NCBI GenBank assembly: GCA_041287705.1
Contig: JBGGNE010000021.1
Location: 1-64,000 of the forward strand
DNA length: 64,000 bases
DNA from: LW23 sp041287705
GTDB taxonomy: Bacteria > Verrucomicrobiota > Verrucomicrobiia > Methylacidiphilales > UBA1321
Direction: 5' to 3'
A model generated the notes under the pieces. The model worked only from the letters and a program-made list of their open reading frames with translations, was not told the DNA's origin and ran no database searches. The translations under genes were made by a program, and so were the position numbers. Below, one piece after another: positions 1 through 7,947 of this stretch. Within the stretch, counting starts at the first letter, position 1. The number at the start of each line of letters is the position of its first letter.

Positions 1-1842
1 ACCGGTCTGGTTCATATCGCGCCGGGACACGGTCAGGACGATTACCAGCTTGGTAAAGCGGTTGGCCTGCGCCTGCTTTCGCCCGTGGACGATCGTGGCT
101 GCCTGACGGAAGAATGCGGCGTGCCCGAGCTTGTCGGCCAATATGTCTTTAAAGCCAACGTACCAATCCTGGAGCTGCTGGATTCCAAAGATCTCCTTTT
201 CGCCAAAGAAGACTACAAGCACAAATACCCCCTGTGCTGGCGCTCCAAGACACCAATCATCTTCCGCGCCGTCAAGCAGTGGTTCATCAAAATGGACTTC
301 CGCCATGACGCGCTGGAAGCAATCGGTGGGGTAAAATGGGTCCCGACCTGGGGCGAAAACCGCATCCGCGGCGCTGTTGAAACGCGCCCTGACTGGTGCA
401 TCTCGCGCCAGCGCACGTGGGGCGTGCCCATCCCCGTCTTTTATGGCGAGGGCGGCCAGCCGTTGATGAACGCGGACACGATCCGCAAATTCGCCGATAT
501 CGTGGAGACTGAAGGCACTGATGTGTGGTTCGCAACACCGGACGAGGAAATGGCCAAACGCCTTGGCCTGTACGCTGCTTCGCGGAAAGGTCGCGATACC
601 CTCGACGTATGGATCGACAGCGGCAGCAGCCATGCCGCCGTAGCCAAACGCCGCGGCTGGTGGCCTGCTGATCTGTACCTGGAAGGAAGCGATCAGCATC
701 GCGGCTGGTTCCAGTCCTCGCTCTCGCTGAGCGTGGCAACCACAGCCGGCACACCGGAAGCCATCGCCGCTTCCAATAGCAAAGGTGCGCCTTTCCGCCA
801 GGTACTGACGCACGGTTTTGTCGTTAACGAGCAGGCCCGCAAGTACTCCAAGAAGGATGGCGCACTCGACATCCTGACTCTGGTGAAACAGAACGGCGCC
901 GACATGCTGCGCCTCTGGGCCGCCATGCAGGACTATCGCCAGGATGTTCCCATGACCAAGGAACTGATGGCGCGCGCCGTGGATACTTACCGTGCTATCC
1001 GCAATACCGTACGCGTTCTGCTGGGCAATCTCCATGACTTCGATCCCGCTCTGCACGAGCAGCCACAGAATGCCTGGAGCGAGCTGGACATCTATGTCTA
1101 CACGCGGCTGCAGGAAGTAATCCGCACGAGTCTGGCCGCGTATGAGACCTATGACTTCCATCTGGTTGTTCAGGCTGTTACGCGTTTCTGCAACGTGGAA
1201 CTCTCCGCGCTTTATGTGGATGTGCTGAAAGACAGCCTCTACTGCGATGCCGCTGATGATCCAGCCCGCCGCTCGGCGCAGACCGTCATGCGTCTTATCG
1301 CATCCACACTGGCCAGACTGCTGGCACCCGCCACGCCGTTTACCTCCGAGGAAGTCTGGGATGAACTGAACAAGACCTCCAGTCAGGCGGACAGCGCCGC
1401 CGGTGCGTCAGAATCAGTTCACCTCCAGCTCTTCCCCCGGCTCGACGATGCAGCTCTTTCCCTGTCCCCTGCTCTTCTGGAGCGCTGGACCGAGTTGCTG
1501 GCTCTGCGCTCTCGCATCAATGAAAAGCTGGAAGTCGCCCGTCGCAGCAAGGAAATCGGCAAGAGCCAGGAAGCTCGTGTGGAATTAGCGTGGACCGTGG
1601 CCAGGGAGAGTGACGTGCCCCTGCTGAAGATGCTTTGCATGGTTTCCCAGCTGGATGTTGTTAAGCATGAAGGCAATCCCGACGCACCGGAAATCGCCGT
1701 ATTCCGCGCCAGAGGTGCTCGCTGTGTCCGTTGCTGGCGCTATGACGAAGCGACAGGCTGTGATCCCGAGCATCCGGAACTCTGCCCTCGCTGTGCGCGT
1801 GTTGTAACAGCTCTGCCGATACCCACTGTGGTGGCAGGCTAA
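1..1842 (+). CDS. ileS: Isoleucyl-tRNA synthetase, C-terminal 613 residues (5' truncated by window)
   Basis: Cytoplasmic class I aminoacyl-tRNA synthetase that charges tRNA-Ile. The reading frame is open from base 1, so the start lies left of the window. The first residues (GLVHIAPGHGQDDY) match the end of the CP1 editing domain. Next come the second half of the catalytic domain, with DVWIDSGSSH and LYLEGSDQHRGWFQSS, the anticodon-binding helices, and a C-terminal zinc site (CVRCWRY ... CPRCARVV). The class I signature that normally reads KMSKS is KYSKK here (near base 841). The frame is intact around it, so the gene is probably functional with a variant loop. The next gene converges on it, with a hairpin between them. 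Confidence 0.96.
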   Translation, partial: TGLVHIAPGHGQDDYQLGKAVGLRLLSPVDDRGCLTEECGVPELVGQYVFKANVPILELLDSKDLLFAKEDYKHKYPLCWRSKTPIIFRAVKQWFIKMDFRHDALEAIGGVKWVPTWGENRIRGAVETRPDWCISRQRTWGVPIPVFYGEGGQPLMNADTIRKFADIVETEGTDVWFATPDEEMAKRLGLYAASRKGRDTLDVWIDSGSSHAAVAKRRGWWPADLYLEGSDQHRGWFQSSLSLSVATTAGTPEAIAASNSKGAPFRQVLTHGFVVNEQARKYSKKDGALDILTLVKQNGADMLRLWAAMQDYRQDVPMTKELMARAVDTYRAIRNTVRVLLGNLHDFDPALHEQPQNAWSELDIYVYTRLQEVIRTSLAAYETYDFHLVVQAVTRFCNVELSALYVDVLKDSLYCDAADDPARRSAQTVMRLIASTLARLLAPATPFTSEEVWDELNKTSSQADSAAGASESVHLQLFPRLDDAALSLSPALLERWTELLALRSRINEKLEVARRSKEIGKSQEARVELAWTVARESDVPLLKMLCMVSQLDVVKHEGNPDAPEIAVFRARGARCVRCWRYDEATGCDPEHPELCPRCARVVTALPIPTVVAG

Positions 1843-1862
1843 CCCGCTTCAGCTTAAACTCA

Positions 1863-1909
1863 GCAAGTGCTGCCGTGAAACCAACCTCGGTTATTCCGGC
1901 AGCACTTGC
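1863..1909. terminator. Hairpin between convergent ileS and glycosyltransferase genes
   Basis: A perfect 13-bp inverted repeat (GCAAGTGCTGCCG at 1863-1875 and its complement at 1897-1909) with a 21-base loop. The right arm covers the last codons of the minus-strand gene. There is no T-run on either side, so a role as bidirectional terminator is inferred from position only. Confidence 0.45.
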
Positions 1910-3084
1910 AATATTTCGGCGAATACGGCTTCGGGTTTTACGCGCTCCAGCACCCTGATCTGTTCCATGGGCGTAAGCCGTTCTTCGTCATCAGGAATCA
2001 GCGATTGCTCACCGCCGCAATAGACAGCGCTCTCCGCCCAACTGACGGACATGTTGCGGAAGTAGAGTGTCGGCACGGACATTGCGGTCGCAATATGCCG
2101 CGAAGGAGAATCCGGACCAATGCGGGCCGAACATCCTCTCAGAAACGCTGCAAGCACACGGTAATTCAGATTGGCGGCCACCACCGGAATATTGAAGGTG
2201 GCGCGGTCTGCAATTTCGTGAAGCCGCCTGCGCTCGTACTCAGTGCCACACAGCACAGGCTGAATTCGACCGTCCGCTCCCATTAAATCAAGAAGGCGCA
2301 GCCAGAATTGAGGGAACCAGACACCCCCGGAAGTCGTCACGAAGGGAAACACCGCGATACGTAACGGACGGCTGCTGCCCAATCCATCGTGAAGCTGGCG
2401 GGCCGCCATTTCATCTTCCGGCCTCGGGAAAATCTGCGGGCGCAGATCCCATCTTGGCGTAAGACTGGTCACATCACCCACCATATCGCGGAAGAGTGCG
2501 GCTTCAGGCTGTGCATAGTTTACCGGCACCTCCATCGTTACCAACTGATGATGCGTGCGCTGCGCAAAACCGATGCGCGTCGGCACACGCAGCTTCATGG
2601 CCAGGAGGTAATCGTCCGGGTGCTCGAGCGCATCGGGGCAGAGCACCACATCAAACTTCATCGCGCGCAGGCGAGCCTCGGCGGTGGGAGGAACCGTTCC
2701 GCTGACCGGATTCATTACCGGCCAGGTGCGGGTAAGGCAGGGATTGGAACTGACGATTTCATCCGTGTCGTCGCAGGTCGTCAGGTGCCACTCACAATCA
2801 GGATAAGCTCTACTGAGATAAGGAAGCGAAGCTGTACGCTGCAGCACAGTTGCGGCATTGCCATGACAAAGAATCAGGCCGCGTCGCCAGTCCTGGGCAT
2901 CCAGCGGTGGTCGCCCCGCCACCAGACTGGAAATCAGCTCCACGGGGGCCTGATACATGGTGGAGCGCTGGGTCCACAAAGACCAGCCGGTCTTCCACAG
3001 CATCGAGGGCGCGGACGCAAGGGAACTCGCGGCGTGATCAGAAGTTGGAGGGATAGAATCGGGCATGGCAAAGCTGCCCCGCAT
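1891..3084 (-). CDS. Glycosyltransferase family 9-like protein (heptosyltransferase-like)
   Basis: A 397-residue protein with the two-lobed GT-B layout of ADP-heptose:LPS heptosyltransferase-type enzymes. The N-lobe has RRGLILCHGNAATVLQ and a stretch following a list of targets. The C-lobe has RIAVFPFVTTSGGVWFPQFW and, near the end, GPDSPSRHIATAMSVPTLYF, which matches the nucleotide-sugar-binding region of GT9 (D-S/G-x-x-H-I-A-x-A-x-x-x-P). The likely role is adding a sugar to a surface glycan or lipid on the cytoplasmic face. The acceptor cannot be told. A downstream ATG at 3066 is an alternative start. It lies 157 bases after the pilT-like gene on the same strand and may be transcribed separately. 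Confidence 0.7.
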   Translation of the reverse strand: MRGSFAMPDSIPPTSDHAASSLASAPSMLWKTGWSLWTQRSTMYQAPVELISSLVAGRPPLDAQDWRRGLILCHGNAATVLQRTASLPYLSRAYPDCEWHLTTCDDTDEIVSSNPCLTRTWPVMNPVSGTVPPTAEARLRAMKFDVVLCPDALEHPDDYLLAMKLRVPTRIGFAQRTHHQLVTMEVPVNYAQPEAALFRDMVGDVTSLTPRWDLRPQIFPRPEDEMAARQLHDGLGSSRPLRIAVFPFVTTSGGVWFPQFWLRLLDLMGADGRIQPVLCGTEYERRRLHEIADRATFNIPVVAANLNYRVLAAFLRGCSARIGPDSPSRHIATAMSVPTLYFRNMSVSWAESAVYCGGEQSLIPDDEERLTPMEQIRVLERVKPEAVFAEILQVLPE

Positions 3085-3241
3085 GCTTGTCCACCACTAC
3101 ATGAAGACACCGGCGAAGAATGTTACGAATTCGCGACTTGGCGGCAGAAAGTGGAGGAATGAAGGGTGGAGCTTTCTATGTTTTTAGACGTAAAAAGTCA
3201 ACCTTTTGAGAACCTCTTTTTTCGACGTTAGTCGTTCTTAT

Positions 3242-4339
3242 TCAACCGAATAAGCCTCGTTTTACCACAGGCGGCTGTACCTTCGCCATCCGTTCTTTAT
3301 CCCTGGCATTGATCAAAGCTTCCTCTTTCGAAATCAGTCCCCGAGTGAAAAGCTCCTTCACGTGGTCGTCCATCGTGAACATTCCTTCACGCGCTCCGAT
3401 CTCCATAAGGCCGATAAACTGCTCGTATCGGCGATCGCGAAGACACGCACGCACCGCATGATTCGCAATCAGCAATTCAGAAGCAAGCACGCGTCCAAGC
3501 CCGTCAGTGCGCGGTAAAAGCCGTTGCGACAGCACTGCCTGCAGACAGTTGGCCAACTGCGCCACGATCTGGCTCTGCTGATCGGCGGGAAAAGCGTCCA
3601 CGATGCGATCCACAGCTTTAGGCGCATCCACGGTATGGAGTGTGCTGAGCACCAGATGTCCTGTTTCTGCCGCGGTAATAGCAGCCTGCGCCGTGTCCAG
3701 GTCACGCATTTCACCCAGAAGAATGACGTCAGGATCCTGTCGAAGGGCCTGTCGAAGAGCGCCGGAAAAGGACTTGGTATCGCTGCCAACCTCCCGCTGC
3801 TTCACAATGGAAAGGCTGTTCTGAAAGACATACTCAATAGGATCCTCAATCGTAATGATGACCCCGCTGCGGCGGCTGCTGATCTCCTTCACCATGGCCG
3901 CCATGGTCGTATTCTTGCCCGTACCGGTCATGCCAGTTACCAGAACCAGGCCATGCTCCAGATCGCACAAGTCAGAGATCGAGGGCCGGTGTCCCAGACT
4001 GGCCAGATCCGGAATCTTTTCTGGAATATGTCGAAAAGTGGCTTCCATCTGCCCACGGCAAAAGTGAGCATTGCCACGAAAGCGGCCAATCCCTTCCACG
4101 CTCAGTGCAAAATCAAGTTCCAGCGTATCTTCAAGGCGGGAACGCTGAGTTTCTGTCAGCGCGCTGAGGATAAGCTCGCGACAAAGCTCGGGTTTCAAAA
4201 CCAGCTCTGCCACCGGGCGCATGGAACCATGCACGCGAGCCATGGGCTGAGTGCCCACGGTAAGGTGGAGATCGGAGGCCTGCATCTCCACGATACGACC
4301 CAAAAGGTAGACCAAATCTATCGGAACAGAAGCACTCAT
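3242..4339 (-). CDS. pilT: PilT-family twitching ATPase with altered Walker A
   Basis: Secretion-type hexameric ATPase, 365 residues, normal PilT length. PilT drives retraction of type IV pili from the inner-membrane base. Visible motifs are the N-terminal ASDLHLTVG segment, Walker A at residues 136-144 (GMTGTGKNT), the Asp box (ITIEDPIEYVF), Walker B (DPDVILLGEMRDLDTAQAA) and the His box (AAETGHLVLSTLHT). The family Walker A reads GxTGSGKST; here the Ser after the invariant Lys is Asn143, which needs only one base change. This should affect Mg-ATP binding, so it may be a weak or regulatory paralogue. No other type IV pilus genes are in the window. Confidence 0.9.
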   Translation of the reverse strand: MSASVPIDLVYLLGRIVEMQASDLHLTVGTQPMARVHGSMRPVAELVLKPELCRELILSALTETQRSRLEDTLELDFALSVEGIGRFRGNAHFCRGQMEATFRHIPEKIPDLASLGHRPSISDLCDLEHGLVLVTGMTGTGKNTTMAAMVKEISSRRSGVIITIEDPIEYVFQNSLSIVKQREVGSDTKSFSGALRQALRQDPDVILLGEMRDLDTAQAAITAAETGHLVLSTLHTVDAPKAVDRIVDAFPADQQSQIVAQLANCLQAVLSQRLLPRTDGLGRVLASELLIANHAVRACLRDRRYEQFIGLMEIGAREGMFTMDDHVKELFTRGLISKEEALINARDKERMAKVQPPVVKRGLFG

Positions 4340-4629
4340 GAGGGAAAGTCGCCGAACAGCCTAGGCTCAAAAACTTGGTTTCGCAATGTTTACCTTCAAA
4401 AACACAGAAATAATGGAAATCCTTGCATGGCAACGAAAATACTTCGTTTTCCACCGACTACATGGGATCATGGCAATCGAAATTTTTGACGCCAAATCCG
4501 AGCTGCCACAGAATTTTTCTTGCATGTTGGCATGTCAGGTGCATTAATTTTAATAGTACTGCTGTATATTTCCTTACCGGTTATCATTAGCGAGATCAAA
4601 ACAGGAACAACGCCAAGTTGCTTTCGGCC

Positions 4630-4764
4630 CTACCTGATAGTGATGAACGACTTATCACTGTCACAACCTTCTTTAGCCCAGTCAAAATCTGGGTTGGCTT
4701 CCTTAAATTCTTTTATGACACCCACTTGAGCTGACACCCTGCGTGTCGGGTATTGAGTCGGCAT
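4630..4764 (-). CDS. Possible small protein or gene remnant
   Basis: A minus-strand frame starting at ATG 4764 encodes a 44-residue peptide (MPTQYPTRRVSAQVGVIK ... DFDWAKEGC ...) with a balanced amino-acid mix typical of coding sequence. It is open upstream to 4851. I do not recognise it. It could be the 3' remnant of a decayed gene or a real small protein. No Shine-Dalgarno site is visible. Confidence 0.2.
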   Translation of the reverse strand: MPTQYPTRRVSAQVGVIKEFKEANPDFDWAKEGCDSDKSFITIR

Positions 4765-4912
4765 GTTGCTAAAGACGACATAAGCATTCCTCCAAGCTGG
4801 CAATCTGTTATAGCCGGCGCCTCTCTTTTGCCTAATTTCTCCACACAACATTCATGCACCGCTTTGCTTCATCCGATACCTGTACTTTAGTGCAAGGTAA
4901 AAGCATATTTTG

Positions 4913-4922
4913 AAAGGAGGTG
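4913..4922 (+). promoter_or_regulatory. Strong Shine-Dalgarno site of the Flp pilin gene
   Basis: AAAGGAGGTG lies 8 bases before the ATG at 4931. It is the longest match to the anti-SD sequence that I see in the window, where many genes have none. It fixes the start at 4931 rather than the in-frame ATG at 4910 and suggests high translation, as expected for a pilin. Confidence 0.8.
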
Positions 4923-4930
4923 AACTAACC

Positions 4931-5146
4931 ATGTCTACCAAAGGAACCAATAAACGGGCACCGTCACTTCACAAAAAGAAGGGGCTGACGCGAAAACGCG
5001 GACAGACACTCGTCGAATACGCCCTGATCCTAGCCATGATTTCGCTGCTTGCAGTCCTCGTGCTCCAACAGCTGGGAACTACTCTGAGAGGGCTTTGGGT
5101 CTATATTGTAAGTAATGTTAACCAGGCGAACACTGCTTCATTCTGA
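4931..5146 (+). CDS. Flp/Fap-type pilin subunit
   Basis: A 71-residue prepilin of the Flp (Tad) class, which is exported and polymerised into thin adhesive pili. A basic leader of 24 residues ends in KRG. The mature part begins QTLVEYALIL, giving the G-x4-E-Y prepilin peptidase motif, with cleavage expected after Gly24. It is followed by a roughly 20-residue hydrophobic helix and a short polar tail. The start is set by the strong Shine-Dalgarno site. No Tad assembly genes (tadA, tadB, rcpA) are adjacent, so the subunit must be assembled by machinery encoded elsewhere. The neighbouring PilT-like gene is on the other strand. Confidence 0.88.
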   Translation: MSTKGTNKRAPSLHKKKGLTRKRGQTLVEYALILAMISLLAVLVLQQLGTTLRGLWVYIVSNVNQANTASF

Positions 5147-5184
5147 TTTTCTTGTTTCATCGAAGCTGATTTTGTTTGCCAACT

Positions 5185-5224
5185 AAAAAGGCGGGCTGCC
5201 GGGTCCAATCCCTGACAGCCCGCC
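5185..5224 (-). terminator. Rho-independent terminator of the radical SAM operon
   Basis: The arms GGCGGGCTG (5190-5198) and CAGCCCGCC (5216-5224) pair. On the minus strand the stem is followed by TTTTT (5185-5189 on the plus strand are A). It sits 120 bases past the stop of the radical SAM gene. It may also stop pilin transcription from the other side, but the plus strand lacks a T-run there. Confidence 0.75.
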
Positions 5225-5345
5225 GAGTGCTTGCCCTTATTCAGTACGTCTACAGGGCATGCCTGCTTGTCTCCAGCGTTTTTTTCGATGCTGACAATTG
5301 TATAGCAGAAGTTAATCTTGCTTTTGTCACGAACACTTACCCACC

Positions 5346-6605
5346 TTAGACAGAAGCGGGAAGTGCCGCCGCAACTCCCTCAGGCTCAAGCGCGACTCGC
5401 GGCCGGGGTGATGCCGTGGTCGATGATCCGCCGGACAGTTCACCTGCGTTCGTGCGTTGCGATAATGCCCCTGCGAGTGCACGCTGTCTGAGTATTCGCC
5501 GGCCGTGCTTCTCTGCTGTGCCAAATACAGCCTTGTAGACTCCACAATAGGGATCCTTGGCTTTCATAGTACCCAGGGCGCTATAAGTTCTTACCGGGCA
5601 ACCGCCGTGACAGATGGAGAGATACTTGCACGAGAGACAGTCTTCCTCTTCGACAAGGAACTTGGGCCGCTCAACAAACTCCTGGCGGGCACGACTGGTA
5701 CGCAACATGCGCGTGAGATCGGGTTCCTGAAAGACATTACCGAAAAAATACTCGGGATAACTCGTTACCCAGCAGTCGCACTGGGCGACCGTCCCTTTGG
5801 AATCGACCGAGATAAACTGGTTGGAGCAATTCTCTTTCCAGATGCACGGCAGGCGAGCCGGCTCTCCTAAGAAATGATTCATCAGGCCATCAAACGGCCC
5901 AAGCGAAACGCCATTGTGGTAGCCCCGCTCCATCCAGACGTTAAAGAGATCGGTGAGAAACTTGCCCAGCTCCGCAGTATCCAGAGTAAACGAAGTCTCG
6001 GATTCATTCGCCGGACCACCTGGAAACGGAGTGTTGACCTGAAAGTCATCCAGCCCCAGTTCCTCGGTATAATAGCGATAGAACGCTTCCGCACCTATAT
6101 CAAGACTGGCCTGATGCAAAACTGCGATAACACCGACACGAATACCGGCTGCCCTTGCCTCGCGAAGCCGTTTGGTCCAGATCTCTGTGTATGCCTCGGC
6201 TCCACCCTTAAAAAGCTTGCGATGCACATTGGGGTAATCCATCGACGTGCCCAGAGATCCCTGGAACATCTTGTGGATCAGCGGCTTCCAGGCATCGGAG
6301 TAACTGACCAGATTTGTCTGAAGATAGTGAGTGAAGCGGCGTCCGCGTTCAGCGGCGGCTTTGTCCATTACTTCGCCTGCGTTCTGGAACCACGCCGGAC
6401 CCATAATCATAGCCTCGCCGCCCTGCCAGTAGATTTCGCACTCTTCAATCCCCTCGTGGTCCATGTGATCCAGGAGTCGCTTGGTCAGTAAAGGAACCAG
6501 AACGGCGGAAAGGCGGTGCGATTCCTTATGCTCAAAGCAGTAATCGCATGCGACATTGCATTCCGAAGTAGGCAACAAAATTACACTGAAAACACGTCCA
6601 CTCAT
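5346..6605 (-). CDS. Radical SAM/SPASM peptide maturase (GrrM/OscB-like)
   Basis: A 419-residue radical SAM enzyme. The Cx3Cx2C cluster motif is Cys16, Cys20 and Cys23 (SECNVACDYCFEH), and a GGE motif follows at 62-64. The C-terminal half carries a complete SPASM domain for auxiliary Fe-S clusters: Cys260-x10-G-x4-Cys276, then Cys323-x2-Cys326-x5-Cys332-x3-Cys336 and Cys354. SPASM enzymes of this kind modify ribosomal peptides. The gene overlaps the SPASM-only partner by 4 bases, and two genes upstream lies a Gly-rich precursor with repeated W-x-N motifs. The inferred job is therefore cross-linking Trp to Asn (three-residue cyclophanes), as in the GrrM/OscB group. It could instead be a more distant SPASM maturase. 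The C-terminal 50 residues are low-complexity. Confidence 0.85.
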   Translation of the reverse strand: MSGRVFSVILLPTSECNVACDYCFEHKESHRLSAVLVPLLTKRLLDHMDHEGIEECEIYWQGGEAMIMGPAWFQNAGEVMDKAAAERGRRFTHYLQTNLVSYSDAWKPLIHKMFQGSLGTSMDYPNVHRKLFKGGAEAYTEIWTKRLREARAAGIRVGVIAVLHQASLDIGAEAFYRYYTEELGLDDFQVNTPFPGGPANESETSFTLDTAELGKFLTDLFNVWMERGYHNGVSLGPFDGLMNHFLGEPARLPCIWKENCSNQFISVDSKGTVAQCDCWVTSYPEYFFGNVFQEPDLTRMLRTSRARQEFVERPKFLVEEEDCLSCKYLSICHGGCPVRTYSALGTMKAKDPYCGVYKAVFGTAEKHGRRILRQRALAGALSQRTNAGELSGGSSTTASPRPRVALEPEGVAAALPASV

Positions 6606-7465
6606 TTTCGCACCTCGTTTTCCATTTCAGAGTCAGCCAGATCCGCAGCCATTTCACGGGAAGCCGCGTGCAGTCCGGCAAATAAATGCCGCACCCCACG
6701 GCAGGAGTAATTGCGATCCGGCCACTTAAAATAACCGCCGCACGGCTCCTGCCACTCGCATGTTGCGCACTCAGCCCCCTCGGCCAGGAGTGAATTCATG
6801 TGATCCGAAACAAAATCAGCGATGCGCGAAAGCGCGTTCTGCTCGACAGGGCGGCCTGTTCGCGGCATCAGAGGCACACCCTCGGTGTTAAGCCGCACGT
6901 AAAGGGCCGGGTCTTCCTCCAGTATAACCCACAGAGCGCCAAGAGCATAGGTCTTGGTGGAGGAATGCTCATGCATCATGGCCAGAATAGTATGGAAGGG
7001 CTCCATGGGCGCTTCCACCATCGCATGGTGCAGATAAAAATCAGCGGCCTGCTCCAGCTCCAATAAAATATCCTCGTCCGGCTGCCCGGGCAGTATCCTT
7101 ACCGGCAAACCCAGTGAGGCCGCAAGTCGTACCGCCTTCGAGAACCCGCTCGTCGCTGGCATGGTAATCCGCACATTGCGCACCGCCCGTACATCGACAA
7201 GGCGATAGATCGCCGAAAACTCTTTCGCAGGGGCCGTTACCACTACATCAAACGGCAACTGATCATTTCCCTGCGACGCTGTCGCCCACACGCCTGTTTC
7301 GCTGATCAGATCATTGACCTGAATCCACTGCAGTGCGGGCGCAGGTTTACTGATGATCCGTGATAATTCCTCGGCTTTCGTCACGATAGCAACGTGAGGC
7401 CAATCCTCGTCCCCTGCCAGGCTGGCCGAGGGGACGAACGCCAGCGTTGCGGAATTATGCAGCAT
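6602..7465 (-). CDS. SPASM-only partner protein of the radical SAM maturase
   Basis: A 287-residue protein with no Cx3Cx2C radical SAM motif. It does have a C-terminal cysteine set, Cys233-x2-Cys236-x5-Cys242 followed by GGYFK and Cys255, that resembles the second half of a SPASM or Twitch domain. The middle (VVTAPAKEFSAIYRLVD, VRNVRITMP) looks like a decayed alpha/beta barrel. I infer a pseudo-radical SAM protein that pairs with the maturase, possibly to hold the precursor or a cluster. Its stop overlaps the maturase start (ATGA), so the two are translationally coupled. It starts 44 bases after the precursor gene. I do not know a named family for it. Confidence 0.7.
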   Translation of the reverse strand: MLHNSATLAFVPSASLAGDEDWPHVAIVTKAEELSRIISKPAPALQWIQVNDLISETGVWATASQGNDQLPFDVVVTAPAKEFSAIYRLVDVRAVRNVRITMPATSGFSKAVRLAASLGLPVRILPGQPDEDILLELEQAADFYLHHAMVEAPMEPFHTILAMMHEHSSTKTYALGALWVILEEDPALYVRLNTEGVPLMPRTGRPVEQNALSRIADFVSDHMNSLLAEGAECATCEWQEPCGGYFKWPDRNYSCRGVRHLFAGLHAASREMAADLADSEMENEVRK

Positions 7466-7509
7466 GATAAGACGCGAGGCGCATATAGAACAATTTGCAG
7501 ATCAACAAA

Positions 7510-7902
7510 CTACCAGCGGTTGACCCAGCTACCGCCACCACCGCGGCGATTCACCCAGCCACCACCACCGCCGCCACCATTGATCCAGCCGCCGCCGCCG
7601 TTAACCCAGCCGCCGCCGCCGCCATTTACCCAGACACCACCACCACCGCCGCCGTTAACCCAGCCGCCGCGACGATTGATCCAGCCGCCACCGCCGCCAC
7701 CACCTCGGTTGACCCAACCACCGGCACGCGCTGGGGAAGCAGAAGAGAGCCACGACGTGCCCACCACTGCCAGAATGGCAGCTCCGGACCACTTGCCGAG
7801 GCTCTGCAGAAAAGTGCGACGCCCCTGCACCGCAATTTCCTGTTCGGCAGGTGCGGATTCGGGGGACGGCGCTGGCAAAATCGGTTCGTTATTTTCACTC
7901 AT
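7510..7902 (-). CDS. Tat-signal Gly-rich RiPP precursor with eight W-V/I-N motifs
   Basis: A 130-residue protein. Residues 1-27 are an acidic, Pro-rich leader. Residues 27-60 form a twin-arginine signal (GRRTFLQ, hydrophobic stretch, ending ASPARA). The remaining 70 residues are almost only Gly, Trp, Val/Ile, Asn and Arg, with W-V-N or W-I-N at Trp63, 74, 81, 91, 99, 106, 116 and 126, spaced by runs of 2-7 Gly. This matches rSAM-associated Gly-rich repeat peptides (GrrA/OscA group), whose aromatic-x-Asn triplets become cyclophanes. The maturase and its partner lie directly downstream. The start at ATG 7902 is preferred over TTG 7908. The Pro/Ala-rich frames on the opposite strand are shadows of the repeat. 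Confidence 0.85.
   Translation of the reverse strand: MSENNEPILPAPSPESAPAEQEIAVQGRRTFLQSLGKWSGAAILAVVGTSWLSSASPARAGGWVNRGGGGGGGWINRRGGWVNGGGGGGVWVNGGGGGWVNGGGGWINGGGGGGGWVNRRGGGGSWVNRW
7521..7730. repeat. Low-complexity Gly-codon repeat region within the precursor gene
   Basis: About 210 bases made of GGN-rich triplets (CCN/CCG on the plus strand) interrupted by TGG-GT/AT-AAC units for Trp-Val/Ile-Asn. The spacing between units varies, so slippage could readily change the number of Trp-x-Asn motifs between strains. Confidence 0.7.
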
Positions 7903-7947
7903 AAGCAATAGAATGAAGCGAAAGTTTAAACGTTAAGGCTAAGAGTT

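Larger units (their letters stand above)
4340..4930. other. 590-base gap with no convincing gene
   Basis: The stretch between pilT and the Flp pilin gene is poorer in G+C than its neighbours. It holds one minus-strand reading frame of 45 codons (listed separately) and the leader of the pilin gene. I see no tRNA, insertion sequence or clear promoter, although a TTGCTT...TACTTT arrangement just before the pilin is possible. Confidence 0.5.

Noticed and set aside
4520..4729. Small hydrophobic plus-strand frame
   Set aside because: No ribosome site and weak composition; antisense to the more protein-like minus-strand fragment.
7394..7936. Pro-, Ala- and Thr-rich plus-strand reading frames
   Set aside because: They are the antisense of the Gly-rich precursor; the minus strand has a Tat signal, W-x-N motifs and operon context.
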